NCBI GenBank assembly: GCA_003427395.1
Contig: BFEA01001211.1
Location: 83,491 to 109,692 of the forward strand
DNA length: 26,202 nucleotides
Direction of reading: 5' to 3'
Source: Chara braunii
Taxonomy: Eukaryota > Streptophyta > Charophyceae > Charales > Characeae
Of this stretch, positions 19,456 through 26,202 are shown one piece after another. The notes below the pieces were generated by a model. The model was not told the DNA's origin and ran no database searches. It saw only the letters and a list, made by a program, of their open reading frames with translations. Each line of letters starts with the position of its first letter. Positions within the stretch are counted from its first letter, which is position 1. Position numbers and translations under genes: made by a program.

Positions 19456-19814
19456 TATGGGCCTAGTTGCACTACTCGCCATCCGTCACATTTTGTGGCG
19501 GATGCGTGGAGTGTGAAAAAAATGAGGATCGTGTCAAACTCAAGGCCTGGTTGCACTTACTCGCCACTATATTTCTTCTACAGAAAAGTTTAAAAGAATT
19601 GTCTACCTGATGTCGACTCGTGAAGCCCTGCACTGTCCAGAAAGTTGTTTTGTGGAGAGGTCCGAGGACCACCCTCCACAAACCGCTGTGCACAGGCGGG
19701 GAAACTGAATTCTCGACGGTGTGGCGAGCCGTCTGACACATTTTGTATTCGCCAAGTTTGGCGAGTAAGTGCAACCAGGCGCCTATGGCAAGTTGTGCAA
19801 CTAGGCCCTATGGG
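19456..19814. mobile_element. Nested inverted-repeat elements (MITE family E)
   Basis: An outer inverted pair (TATGGGCCTAGTTGCAC at 19456 against the inverse of 19793-19814) encloses an inner pair (GGCCTGGTTGCACTTACTCG at 19544 against the inverse of 19759-19782). Outer and inner ends are related to each other, sharing GCCT[AG]GTTGCAC and then ACTCGCCA-like sequence. The simplest reading is one element inserted into another of the same family, or end duplication. There is no coding capacity; the antisense frame 19472-19774 follows the element and is not a gene. Confidence 0.75.
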
Positions 19815-19887
19815 ATCACCTTCCAGTCAGATCCTGAGTCCTGTATATAGCTGGTACTATGCCCAGCACTTCAACTATCCTGCATTC

Positions 19888-20283
19888 AGGGCATACTCAC
19901 ACGGGGACCTATAATCCCAAAATCCCCCAAAAAAGGGGAAAAGGCCGGTCACACTTATCTACCAAATTCACAAATGTACTATTCCTGTGCCGCGTGGCTA
20001 CGGATTTTGCGGTCACCTCTTGCGGTCACCTCTTGCGGTCACCTCTGGAGGTGACTGCAAATGCCCTTTGGCAAAAGTTCGTTCACAAAAGTTCTTGCAC
20101 AATTTGTGGATGGCCCCGTGTGACCAGCCAAGTACCAAATTCCCATTTCTCCAGACGGCCACGACCTTGTCCCATCTGAAAAGGCACAGCAGTGTGACGT
20201 GAACCATGCCCAAAACCTCAAATCGGCCCTTCCCAAATCCGCATATTTTGCGGATTTGGGTAGCCGTGTGAGTATGTCCTCAG
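19888..20283. mobile_element. MITE-like element F (~390 bp)
   Basis: Terminal inverted repeats are AGGGCATACTCACACGG (19888) and the inverse of CCGTGTGAGTATGTCCT (20264-20280), 16 of 17 matching. TCAG occurs at both edges (19886 and 20280) and could be a short target duplication. Inside are three exact 13-base copies of TTGCGGTCACCTC (20007, 20020, 20033) followed by their near-inverse (20048-20060), and a perfect 12-base-stem hairpin with loop TATTT (20232-20260). Confidence 0.75.
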
Positions 20284-20308
20284 AGTCTAGCAACTTCCCT
20301 ATACCTCC

Positions 20309-20418
20309 TACCGTCTTCCCCCGAACATAACGCACCCTAAGAATGAATGTATACAAGCTTATATTTCTGGCCAGATACAGCCAAAATGAGGGGGCGTTGT
20401 GTTCGGGGGAAGAGGGTA
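20309..20418. mobile_element. MITE family B, copy 1 (TA-flanked)
   Basis: A 110-base element has 25-base inverted ends that match at 23 positions: TACCGTCTTCCCCCGAACAT at the left, and the right end inverts to TACCCTCTTCCCCCGAACAC. TA at both edges suggests a TA target site, as in Tc1/mariner-type (Stowaway-like) MITEs. A second copy at 25408-25516 shares the interior (GAATGTATACAAGCT) and lies in the same orientation. Confidence 0.88.
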
Positions 20419-20554
20419 GTGGTGTTTACTCAGTTACTGTCCAAAGGGCTCTCTGTAGATTCTTTTTCACAATGTTCAACTTTCCCCCAGAAGCGAAGCC
20501 GGGTAATGCTCCCGGTACTTTTACGCTTTCTTTTCCGGGTAGATTGTGAGGACC

Positions 20555-20658
20555 CCGGGGCCAAGTCCCACTTACCTGAATTCTCAATTCCCTACCTTAG
20601 ATTAGCAACATCGACGGCCAGAACTGAACAATCAGCGTAAGTGGGACCTGGGCCCCGG
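20555..20658. mobile_element. MITE family A, copy 1
   Basis: Left end CCGGGGCCAAGTCCCACTTA and right end inverting to CCGGGGCCCAGGTCCCACTT form ~20-base inverted repeats with one length difference. The interior matches copy 2 (25151-25255) in the opposite orientation (TAGATTAGCAACATCGACGG against TAGATAGCAAAGATCAACGG). It is non-coding. The target duplication is unclear. Confidence 0.85.
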
Positions 20659-20669
20659 CCTCATGTTGA

Positions 20670-20769
20670 TTTATGAGGGACGTTGGGCCCGGTTCCCAAC
20701 ACGTGCAGCTCCCCACGAATAGAAAGGAGCCAGAGTCTATGCTAGGGGAAAAAAAAAACAAAACAAAAA
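20670..20769 (+). mobile_element. SINE-like fragment with A-rich tail, related to 8040-8281
   Basis: GGGACGTTGGGCCCGGTTCC followed by AGCTCCCCACGAATAGA matches GGGACGCTGGACCCGGTTTC and TGCTCCCCACCAATAGA of the earlier copy. An A-rich tail begins at about 20749. The hairpin at 20682-20700 is kept although its arms have changed. The tail runs directly into the next inverted-repeat element. Confidence 0.7.
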
Positions 20770-20920
20770 AAAAACGAGTTATAATTGCACTATGGGGCAA
20801 GATACAGTTTGCAATTGCACTTGGGGCACCCTACCTGGCCAGAAAGCTGGGTTGTATACATTGCCCGAACTGCCATTCGAAACCGTATCGTGGCCTGTAG
20901 TGCAATTACAACTCGTTTTT
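20770..20920. mobile_element. MITE-like element C (~150 bp)
   Basis: The ends are 21-base inverted repeats with one mismatch: AAAAACGAGTTATAATTGCA at 20770 and the inverse of GTGCAATTACAACTCGTTTT at 20900. It follows the SINE-like tail without a spacer. Internally GCAATTGCACTTGGGGCA partly repeats TTGCACTATGGGGCA of the left end. Non-coding. Confidence 0.82.
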
Positions 20921-20984
20921 GTGACTTCCAGGTAGTTTTTGTGAGTCGCGCGCATATGGACACGTCGTCATGTGTTTGTATTTC

Positions 20985-21151
20985 GGGCGTCACCGCACGG
21001 GACACGAAACGAAAACCGAAACGAGTGCATCTTCCTGCGGAGAAGCCAGGTTCGTCGGTTTGCTATAAATAGTAAAGACTGTATTTTGCCACCTTTCGTT
21101 GGCAGATGGACTCGTCTCGTTTTCGTTTCGTGTGCCGGGCGGCGAGACCCT
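20985..21151. mobile_element. MITE-like element D containing the candidate gene TATA box
   Basis: Arms of about 41 bases pair across a ~85-base centre. The best-conserved part is ACACGAAACGAAAAC (left, 21002) against its inverse GTTTTCGTTTCGTGT (right, 21119), and similarity extends outward to GGGCGTCACCGC on the left and GCGGCGAGACCC on the right. The centre holds TATAAATA at 21064. Non-coding. It could also be an unrelated local inverted repeat, as no second copy is in the window. Confidence 0.65.
21064..21071 (+). promoter_or_regulatory. Candidate TATA box for the DUF4360 gene
   Basis: TATAAATA lies 352 bases before the second in-frame start codon and is the best core-promoter motif upstream of the gene. 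It would give a start site near 21095-21100 and a leader of about 325 bases. It lies in the centre of the inverted-repeat element 20985-21151. Confidence 0.45.
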
Positions 21152-21422
21152 TTCTCCCGTGAAAGCAGGCGTCCTGTTCTCCCGGAATGCTGTGGGTCTC
21201 AAATTTTTCATACAAGTGCCCTTCTGTAGTGTGGGATCAGCAGCTCTGATCTCTCTTGTTGTGACCAACCCACATGAGAGGCGAAGAGCAGGTCTGACGG
21301 AGTGGCGGGGATTGGTTCGAACCTCGAGGGCCATCAAGCTCCCCTGCAAGCTTTTGCGTCTCTGGTTCAGCTCAAGGAACAGGGGAGAGTGGAGAGAGGA
21401 ACGAGGGGAGCAGACGCAGGCC

Positions 21423-22046
21423 ATGACGATGGAGCGATCGGCTGCGGTGGCGCTGTTCTTGTTTGCATTCCTTGCACTAGCCTCCAACGCACTCGCCAAG
21501 CGCTGCATATCTCCGCCGCGAGGGACGGTGAAGATCTCGGAACTCACCTACGCCGGCGATGGCTGTCCCCCAGGAAGCGCCGAAGGTGTCATGTCATCTG
21601 ACGCGGAGGCGCTGACGGTGATGTTCAGCAATTACAGTGCTACGACGGACTCGACAAGTCAGGATAGGAGGAAGGTCTGCACGTTGACGGTCAAGCTGAT
21701 TTACCCTGCGGGGTTTATCTTCCATTTGGGTACGTGCACCATGCGCGGGTACGGAATGCTTGAGGAAGGTGTCACGGGGACAGTTCAGACCAGTTACCAT
21801 ATCTCCGGGCTAGGCGGCACGTCGAGGACGACGCGGGTCATGAAAGGCCCGTTCGACGACAACTTCGAGTTCACGGACAGATTCGTTGGCGCCGCCTACA
21901 GCCAATGTCGCAAAGTGAGGAACCTCAACATCAAGTCGGAGGTGCGAGTCAATCCTGGCACGTCGGGAAACCAGGGATTGATGACCATTGATTCTACGGA
22001 TCTGAAGCTAACGGAAGTCTTCCACCTCAGCTGGTCCAAGTGCTAA
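21423..22046 (+). CDS. Secreted DUF4360-family protein, 207 aa
   Basis: This is the one apparently intact gene. Residues 1-25 are a signal peptide: short charged start, hydrophobic Val-Ala-Leu-Phe-Leu-Phe-Ala-Phe-Leu core and Ala-Leu-Ala before a likely cut at 25/26. The mature part matches DUF4360 along its length: Gly-Asp-Gly-Cys-Pro-Pro-Gly-Ser (45-52), a Leu-Thr-Val-Met-Phe-Ser-x-Tyr strand (64-71), Arg-Lys-x-Cys-x-Leu (83-88), Tyr-Pro-Ala-Gly-Phe (94-98), Arg-Gly-Tyr-Gly (108-111) and a final Trp-Ser-Lys-Cys (204-207). Cys 28, 48, 86, 105, 162 and 207 may form disulfides. Length fits the family (~200). Function is unknown; the protein is presumably extracellular or in the cell wall. Met1 was chosen because the signal peptide starts there. 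Met3 (21429) has the better context (A at -3, G at +4). The same frame is open upstream to an ATG at 21099, but that part does not look like family sequence. No intron is needed. Confidence 0.88.
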   Translation: MTMERSAAVALFLFAFLALASNALAKRCISPPRGTVKISELTYAGDGCPPGSAEGVMSSDAEALTVMFSNYSATTDSTSQDRRKVCTLTVKLIYPAGFIFHLGTCTMRGYGMLEEGVTGTVQTSYHISGLGGTSRTTRVMKGPFDDNFEFTDRFVGAAYSQCRKVRNLNIKSEVRVNPGTSGNQGLMTIDSTDLKLTEVFHLSWSKC

Positions 22047-22070
22047 TCTGCCGAAACCGAACGCCGGACG

Positions 22071-22530
22071 GCCGGGCAAGTGTACCAGCGATGGCGAAGT
22101 AGATGAGGTAGGGGAAAAAAATAGGTATTATGGCGAACGAGAGCTGACGAAAAGATGGGGGTCGCCCGAGGTGCTAGGCTGCGCTAGCAGAACGGCGAAC
22201 GGCCGGGCACGTGTACCAGCGATGGCGAGGTTGACGAGGTAAAGGAAATAGATACGGCGGCCACTCGTCCGAGACGCGCTATACGCTTTCCGATGAGGGG
22301 TCGTAGAAAAGACGTGCGAAAGGGATCGGCGGGGGTGCTGCGCTGCGCTAATGTAGAACTGCGGACGGCGAGGCACGTGTACGGTTGTGACGAAGTTGAC
22401 GAGTCAAAGGAAGTAGATATTGCCGTCGACTGGTCCGAAACGCGAGGGGCGCTCGGGGATGACGAGCCGGAGAAGTCACGGGCGGAAGGGGTCGCCTTGG
22501 CGGATGGAAAAGCGGACTCCGGCCTCTTGT
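22071..22530. repeat. Three diverged GC-rich tandem units after the gene
   Basis: Units start GCCGGGCAAGTGTACCAGCG (22071), GCCGGGCACGTGTACCAGCG (22202) and GCGAGGCACGTGTACGGTTG (22368), spaced 131 and 166 bases. Each goes on with GTTGACGAGGTAAAGGAAAT-like sequence and a GAAAAGA...GGGGGTGCTGCGCTGCGCTA-like block. Open frames on both strands here (for example 22293-22769) follow from GC-rich composition and the repeats. I cannot support a second gene. Confidence 0.75.
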
Positions 22531-22969
22531 CAACTGTCGCGGCGGCGGAAACCTTCCGCGTAGTCGGAATGGCGCTCGACTTCAAGGAGTCAAGTCTGTA
22601 CGTGCTTCAAAGACTTCAATATGACCGACTCACTCGTACGCGCGATCCGGGCAGGAACATTCGCGACTGTTCAGCGGACTCCGAGGTGCTCTGTCGCATG
22701 CTTACCGGTGGCGGGACTTCCGTGATAATTGGAGGGAGGAGGAGAAGAGAGGGGGGGGGGGAGTTGTAATTGCTTCGATCTTCCGGCCATTGGATTGGTA
22801 TCCATCGGGGGGGGTTAAAGTAGGTGCGTGTCCCATCTTAATATGCGCGCCACACTGTCATTTGATGTAGAACTCATTTCGCTTGCCGCTCGCAATTAGG
22901 CTCGCAAATAGAGTATGACGGCGATGGCGGAAGATTGGTATTCGATTGACGGGATTGTCGTGCGTCGCT

Positions 22970-22975
22970 AATAAA
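22970..22975 (+). terminator. Candidate polyadenylation signal AATAAA
   Basis: This is the first AATAAA after the DUF4360 stop that I noticed, about 920 bases downstream. If used, the 3' untranslated region would contain the three tandem units. Usage cannot be judged from sequence. Confidence 0.3.
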
Positions 22976-23061
22976 GCCTTCCACGATTCGTGATGATCGT
23001 CGAATATGGAAGCGCGCCACTACACAGCGTTAGGGAATAGAGCTGAATTTTGGCATCAATA

Positions 23062-23138
23062 TTATCTCTGTCTCTCTGTCTGTCTCTTCTCTCCCTCTCT
23101 CTCTCTCTCCCCCTATGTCTCTCTCGCTCTGTCTCTGA
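23062..23138. repeat. CT/GTCT-rich low-complexity tract
   Basis: An imperfect CTCT and CTGTCT run. Leu/Ser-rich reading frames through it (23006-23329) are compositional. Confidence 0.85.
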
Positions 23139-23170
23139 CTTTTCTTCCCTCTCCCTCCTTGTTGACGTCT

Positions 23171-23296
23171 ATCGGTGTTATTCTTTCTACTTTTCGACCT
23201 TTTTATCGGACTACGAGTTCGGTCTGCTTATCGATTTATACTACGACCTTTTTATCCGACTACGCTTTCGGTCTGCTTATCGGTGTTATTCTTTCA
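23171..23296. repeat. Two-and-a-half-unit tandem repeat (59 and 49 bp)
   Basis: ATCGGTGTTATTCTTTC at 23171 and again at 23279 flank two units that share CGACCTTTTTATC, GACTACG and TTCGGTCTGCTTATCG. The second unit (23230-23278) lacks ten bases relative to the first. AATAAA overlaps the end at 23296. Confidence 0.85.
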
Positions 23297-23302
23297 ATAA
23301 AG

Positions 23303-24070
23303 TATGTGTGTAACTTCGATTTTCATTGATGTCAGTGAGAGGTGAGATTTAGAGGGTTGTCTCTGCACTGGACAGACTCCGCGGGAGGATTCTTGACCGT
23401 GCAGTTGGCGGACATACGGAGTTGGGATAATTGGTGGAAATCGCCCAGGCCAAAACCTGTTTGGATTTGTCTCTGCTGCCGTTGAAAAATTTGCTCTTTT
23501 TAATTGTTCATTCTGTTATTTGATAATCCGTCTTGTTGGACAGTGTCATGTTTTTGAACGGTATGGCGTATACCTGAGTTTTGTGGAGTTAAGGCCTACT
23601 CCCACTAGCACTTCTTCGACTGAGTTCTGGACGTGATTGGGCTCAGATACGTCCAGGCTTGGCCGTAATCATAACCAGATACATCAATGAAGGTTCTTGG
23701 TTTGAGTATGCCCTGAGACCGACTGCGTCCATCTATGAGAAATCGACCTTTCCTGCTGTGCCTGTTTCTTCGTCTTGTGGGTGTTTGACCGTGTACGAAT
23801 TCCCAGAGTGAGGTTCAAAACGGGCTTCCCTTGCCATTCGGGTTCTAAAACCATTTTAGCCAATGCCCGTTGAGCTCGATCCGCAAGAAAAAGGAAGTGG
23901 TTCCGTCCCGTCCAAGTTTGGCCATCGAACTTCAGTGTTCGAACTAATTCCAGTTTTGAATTTTCCTATCGTCGAAGAGTTGTCCTGTCAATCTTGTAAG
24001 TATTTGAACGCTTAGTCGATCTCTCACCGAAAGAGAGAAAGGTAAGAATACCTCCCTCTTCCTACGCTCA
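23303..24070. other. Unassigned intergenic sequence
   Basis: No open frame of useful length on either strand, no RNA gene signature and no inverted-repeat element was found. Only short interspersed words recur. Confidence 0.4.
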
Positions 24071-24278
24071 AATCCGGACCGTCAATCGTTAGGGCGTGCT
24101 CAGATTTGAACCGTCAATCGTGTGGGTGTGCTCAGATCGGAACCGTCCATCTCGGGCGAGCTTCGATCGGAACCGTGAATCTTGTGCGCGTCCTCAGATC
24201 GTAACCGTCAATAGTGGGCGCGGAGCCATTAATCGTTAGGGCGTGCTCAGATCGGAAACGTCAATCGTGGGCTTGCCT
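24071..24278. repeat. ~31 bp tandem array, about seven units
   Basis: Each unit reads roughly AGATCGGAACCGTCAATCGT followed by GGGCGTGCTC. Unit starts are near 24071, 24102, 24134, 24164, 24196, 24224 (truncated) and 24248. Unit length varies from 30 to 32 and one unit is shortened, so no reading frame is kept. GATCGGAACCGTCAATCG is the most conserved part. Confidence 0.88.
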
Positions 24279-24673
24279 CCAATTCCACGAACGAATGCAT
24301 CATCATGCTTGGATTTGCTAGCACTCGATAGGATCTGTGCGGGGGGGCAATGAAAGTCCGTAGGAGTGCAAAGGAAAGAGGGAAAAGTAAATGCTTAATA
24401 AGCGTGAGTCATGAGCTCGCGCTGATTACGTCCCTGCCCTCTGTACAGTGTCAAGCCGTCCTTTGCTCCTACCGGTTGAATGGTCCTGTGTGGCGTCTGT
24501 CTGGATCGCAATGGGGCAGTGATGGATCGCGATGATCCGCGGGGGTTCTCTTCTGAGGGTGCTGTGAGACCTTCATTGGACCTGGGGCCTTATCGTTTTG
24601 AGGAAGAAGGAAGTTGTAACAGGGTTTCCCTGGGTGCATCTGCCGAAGGATCGGCGGGAAAAAAGGAAGACAA

Positions 24674-24764
24674 AATCGATTTCCGTCCCGTCTATGTACG
24701 CGCTTGTCATGGTAGAAGAAGAAGAATCGATTTCCGTCCCGTCTATTTACGCGTTTGTCATGGT
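24674..24764. repeat. 40 bp direct repeat spaced 51 bp
   Basis: AATCGATTTCCGTCCCGTCT starts at 24674 and 24725, and each copy goes on through TACGCG[CT]TTGTCATGGT. The 51-base period is 17 codons, so the + frame 24598-24885 repeats Ser-Ile-Ser-Val-Pro-Ser-x-Tyr-Ala. After the repeat that 95-residue frame has two hydrophobic stretches that could span a membrane. There is no homology or context to call it a gene. Confidence 0.8.
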
Positions 24765-25150
24765 CATTATTTGTTTATTTACTATTTTCAAGTTGTTTAG
24801 GGAAAAGATAGGGCTCGTTATCATTATTTCCGTGCTTGTATGTATCAGGAGGCAGGTCGTGCTCTCCTGGAGTCTGCTGTCTTAGCCGCTGATGTTGCTG
24901 ACCCCGCTGATGTGTGTATCTCATCTGCGCGCTCGCTCACCCTATTTTTTTTTAAATGAAAATCTTTTCTTTTTCTTCTTGGAGGGAGACGGCCTTGAGA
25001 TATGACCACTGAACCGACCTGCCCCAGGTAGTTCCGACTTATTTTATTCTGTTAATCTGATTGCCAGCATCTGGATTTGATTTTAGCTGGGCCCGTTGGT
25101 GCTCGCTCTTCCTCGGACGTTACCTCGTTGGGGTGAGCTGATCTCTTATA
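24765..25150. other. Unassigned intergenic sequence
   Basis: AT-rich then mixed composition with T and A runs near 24940-24980. No gene, RNA or inverted-repeat element is visible. Confidence 0.35.
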
Positions 25151-25255
25151 CCTGGGGCTAGGTCCCACTTCCACGGATCAGGAGATTTGGGCCGTTGATC
25201 TTTGCTATCTACGGTGTCTATCTCTTGATTCGCGCAAGTGGGACCTAGCCCCTGG
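25151..25255. mobile_element. MITE family A, copy 2 (inverted relative to copy 1)
   Basis: Inverted ends CCTGGGGCTAGGTCCCACTT and the inverse of AAGTGGGACCTAGCCCCTGG match at 19 of 20 positions. The interior aligns with the reverse complement of copy 1 (20555-20658). The right edge runs into CCTGGAATTTTAG, a word repeated at 25327. Confidence 0.88.
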
Positions 25256-25407
25256 AATTTTAGATGTGAATAGCCGATTAAAAAAAAAATGGCGGGGAGA
25301 AGTGAACAATGACGTCTAAATGGTACCTGGAATTTTAGGTCTCAGCAGTTCACTTCGAAAAACAACCGCAAAAAAAGTCAAGAGGTGGAGTAAGGACCTC
25401 GCTCCAC

Positions 25408-25516
25408 TACCGTCTTCCCCCGAACACAACGCACCCTGATAACGAATGTATACAAGCTATTTTTCCGGCCCGGTGCAGCGAAAATGAGGGTGCGTTGTGT
25501 TTGGGGGAAGACGGTA
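25408..25516. mobile_element. MITE family B, copy 2 (TA-flanked)
   Basis: Starts TACCGTCTTCCCCCGAACAC and ends with its near-perfect inverse, GGGGGAAGACGGTA. It is the same length (109 against 110 bases) and orientation as copy 1 and shares GAATGTATACAAGCT inside. TA at both edges fits a TA target site. Confidence 0.9.
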
Positions 25517-26037
25517 GTCTTGATTCAGCAATTATCGAGAGCGGAGCCTGATCCACTTACTGTCTGTTCCTCCACTCTCGAAAGTCCATCGAGAGTTGTC
25601 GCCGAGGGTCCTTCGAGAGCAGTGTCTTTCTTTTGAGGAGCGCCGGTGGGCAGTGCTCGTCCTGCAGTACTCTCTAAATAGAAAGTCCTCTCACAGCGAC
25701 CCTCGACGTGAGAAGTGAAATCGAGAGAAGGCAGTTCTTTTCTCTTTTTTTTGGACTTTTTCTTGGGGAAGCATTTCGACCACCAGTAGCTTTCCCAGCT
25801 ATCAACTTCGACCCTGTAGAAACCGGGGCCGTGTCCCACTTCTCGAGGTTTTGTTCTGGTTTCGACTGTACATGGCTCCTTGCCATCCGAGATGAAAATC
25901 CCACGGCCCTAGAGTGACCACGTTGGAGAATACACGAAACATAAACTAAACCCCCGATAGTGGGTCACGGCCACGGGTAAGCGGAGCCTTGTTGAGCCTA
26001 CAGCTACGGCAAGCTCTACAGTCTTCCTTTCTAGAAC
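25517..26037. other. Unassigned sequence with TCGAGAG words
   Basis: CGAGAG/CTCTCG words recur on both strands between 25520 and 25860, and CGAGGGTC... (25602) faces ...GACCCTCG (25697), suggesting an eroded inverted-repeat element whose ends I cannot place. Frames here are short and without recognisable domains. Confidence 0.35.
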
Positions 26038-26039
26038 AA

Positions 26040-26070
<31 letters not shown>

Positions 26071-26202
26071 CCTAAAAAGCGAACTACATTCTACTTCAAA
26101 GGAAAGAGAAGAAAGAACAAAACAAACAAATTAAAGCACATTTTGTTTCTGAACGTGAGGAGGGAAGGAGGGAGGGAGGGGGGGAGGGAGGGGGGGAGGG
26201 AG
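26038..26202. repeat. CAAAA microsatellite and terminal G-rich repeat
   Basis: A CAAAA run (about 26038-26075) follows an A stretch, then purine-rich sequence. From about 26156 to the window end there is a GGGA/GGGAGGGAGGG repeat able to form G-quadruplex structure. The window start (7-27) has a similar GGGGAGG run. Confidence 0.85.

Noticed and set aside
20990-21547. 185-residue antisense frame overlapping the DUF4360 gene start
   Set aside because: Overlaps a well-supported secreted protein gene in GC-rich sequence; no recognisable domain.
22184-22769. Overlapping frames on both strands (22184-22585 minus, 22293-22769 plus)
   Set aside because: Both follow GC-rich tandem units; no start context, domain or splice support. 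A decayed duplicated exon cannot be excluded.
24071-24278. CRISPR array
   Set aside because: Regular repeats of ~31 bp but without unique spacers between identical repeats, in eukaryotic-type sequence. It is a plain tandem array.

Overview
The window looks like gene-poor, repeat-packed nuclear DNA of a eukaryote. It holds a 15 kb Ty3/gypsy LTR retrotransposon, two non-LTR retrotransposon remnants, poly-A-tailed SINE-like sequences, at least eight short inverted-repeat (MITE-like) elements, several tandem arrays, microsatellites and one assembly gap. Nothing looks prokaryotic. A large-genome plant or streptophyte (charophyte-type) alga would fit, but that is a guess from repeat style, not a demonstrated assignment.

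Layout. 1-3.2 kb: an AATC microsatellite, a dead non-LTR reverse-transcriptase tail (597-1541), a tRNA-like sequence with good A and B boxes (1768-1851) and a five-unit, ~220 bp tandem array (2112-3175). 3407-18618: one Ty3/gypsy element with ~2.3 kb LTRs that begin TGTGACGC, the 3' one ending in the inverse GCGTCACA. In order it carries gag, protease, RT, RNase H, integrase and an unrecognised post-integrase frame, all on the + strand and all broken. Gag is split by ~2.2 kb of nested sequence (foldback-like CGTACG DNA, a second non-LTR remnant, a SINE-like copy, a 57/50 bp tandem array). A CT microsatellite with a 79-N gap sits between RNase H and integrase.

19.4-21.2 kb: a dense run of short inverted-repeat elements, nearly back to back. 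21423-22046: the only gene in the window that looks intact, a 207-residue secreted DUF4360-family protein. A TATAAATA box lies about 350 bp upstream, inside one of the inverted-repeat elements. 22-26.2 kb: GC-rich tandem repeats just after the gene, candidate AATAAA signals, a ~31 bp tandem array, second copies of two of the MITE families, and simple repeats at the end.

The retroelement parts formed one element now dead: it has several in-frame stops, a damaged gag zinc knuckle and a lysine in place of the integrase catalytic glutamate. Most worth following up: the post-integrase frame, a reading frame inside the LTRs with a partial zinc-knuckle motif, a hairpin with two compensatory changes shared by the SINE-like copies, and the MITE cluster that holds the DUF4360 gene's candidate TATA box. 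No function is known for most of these, and all sequence comparisons were made by eye.
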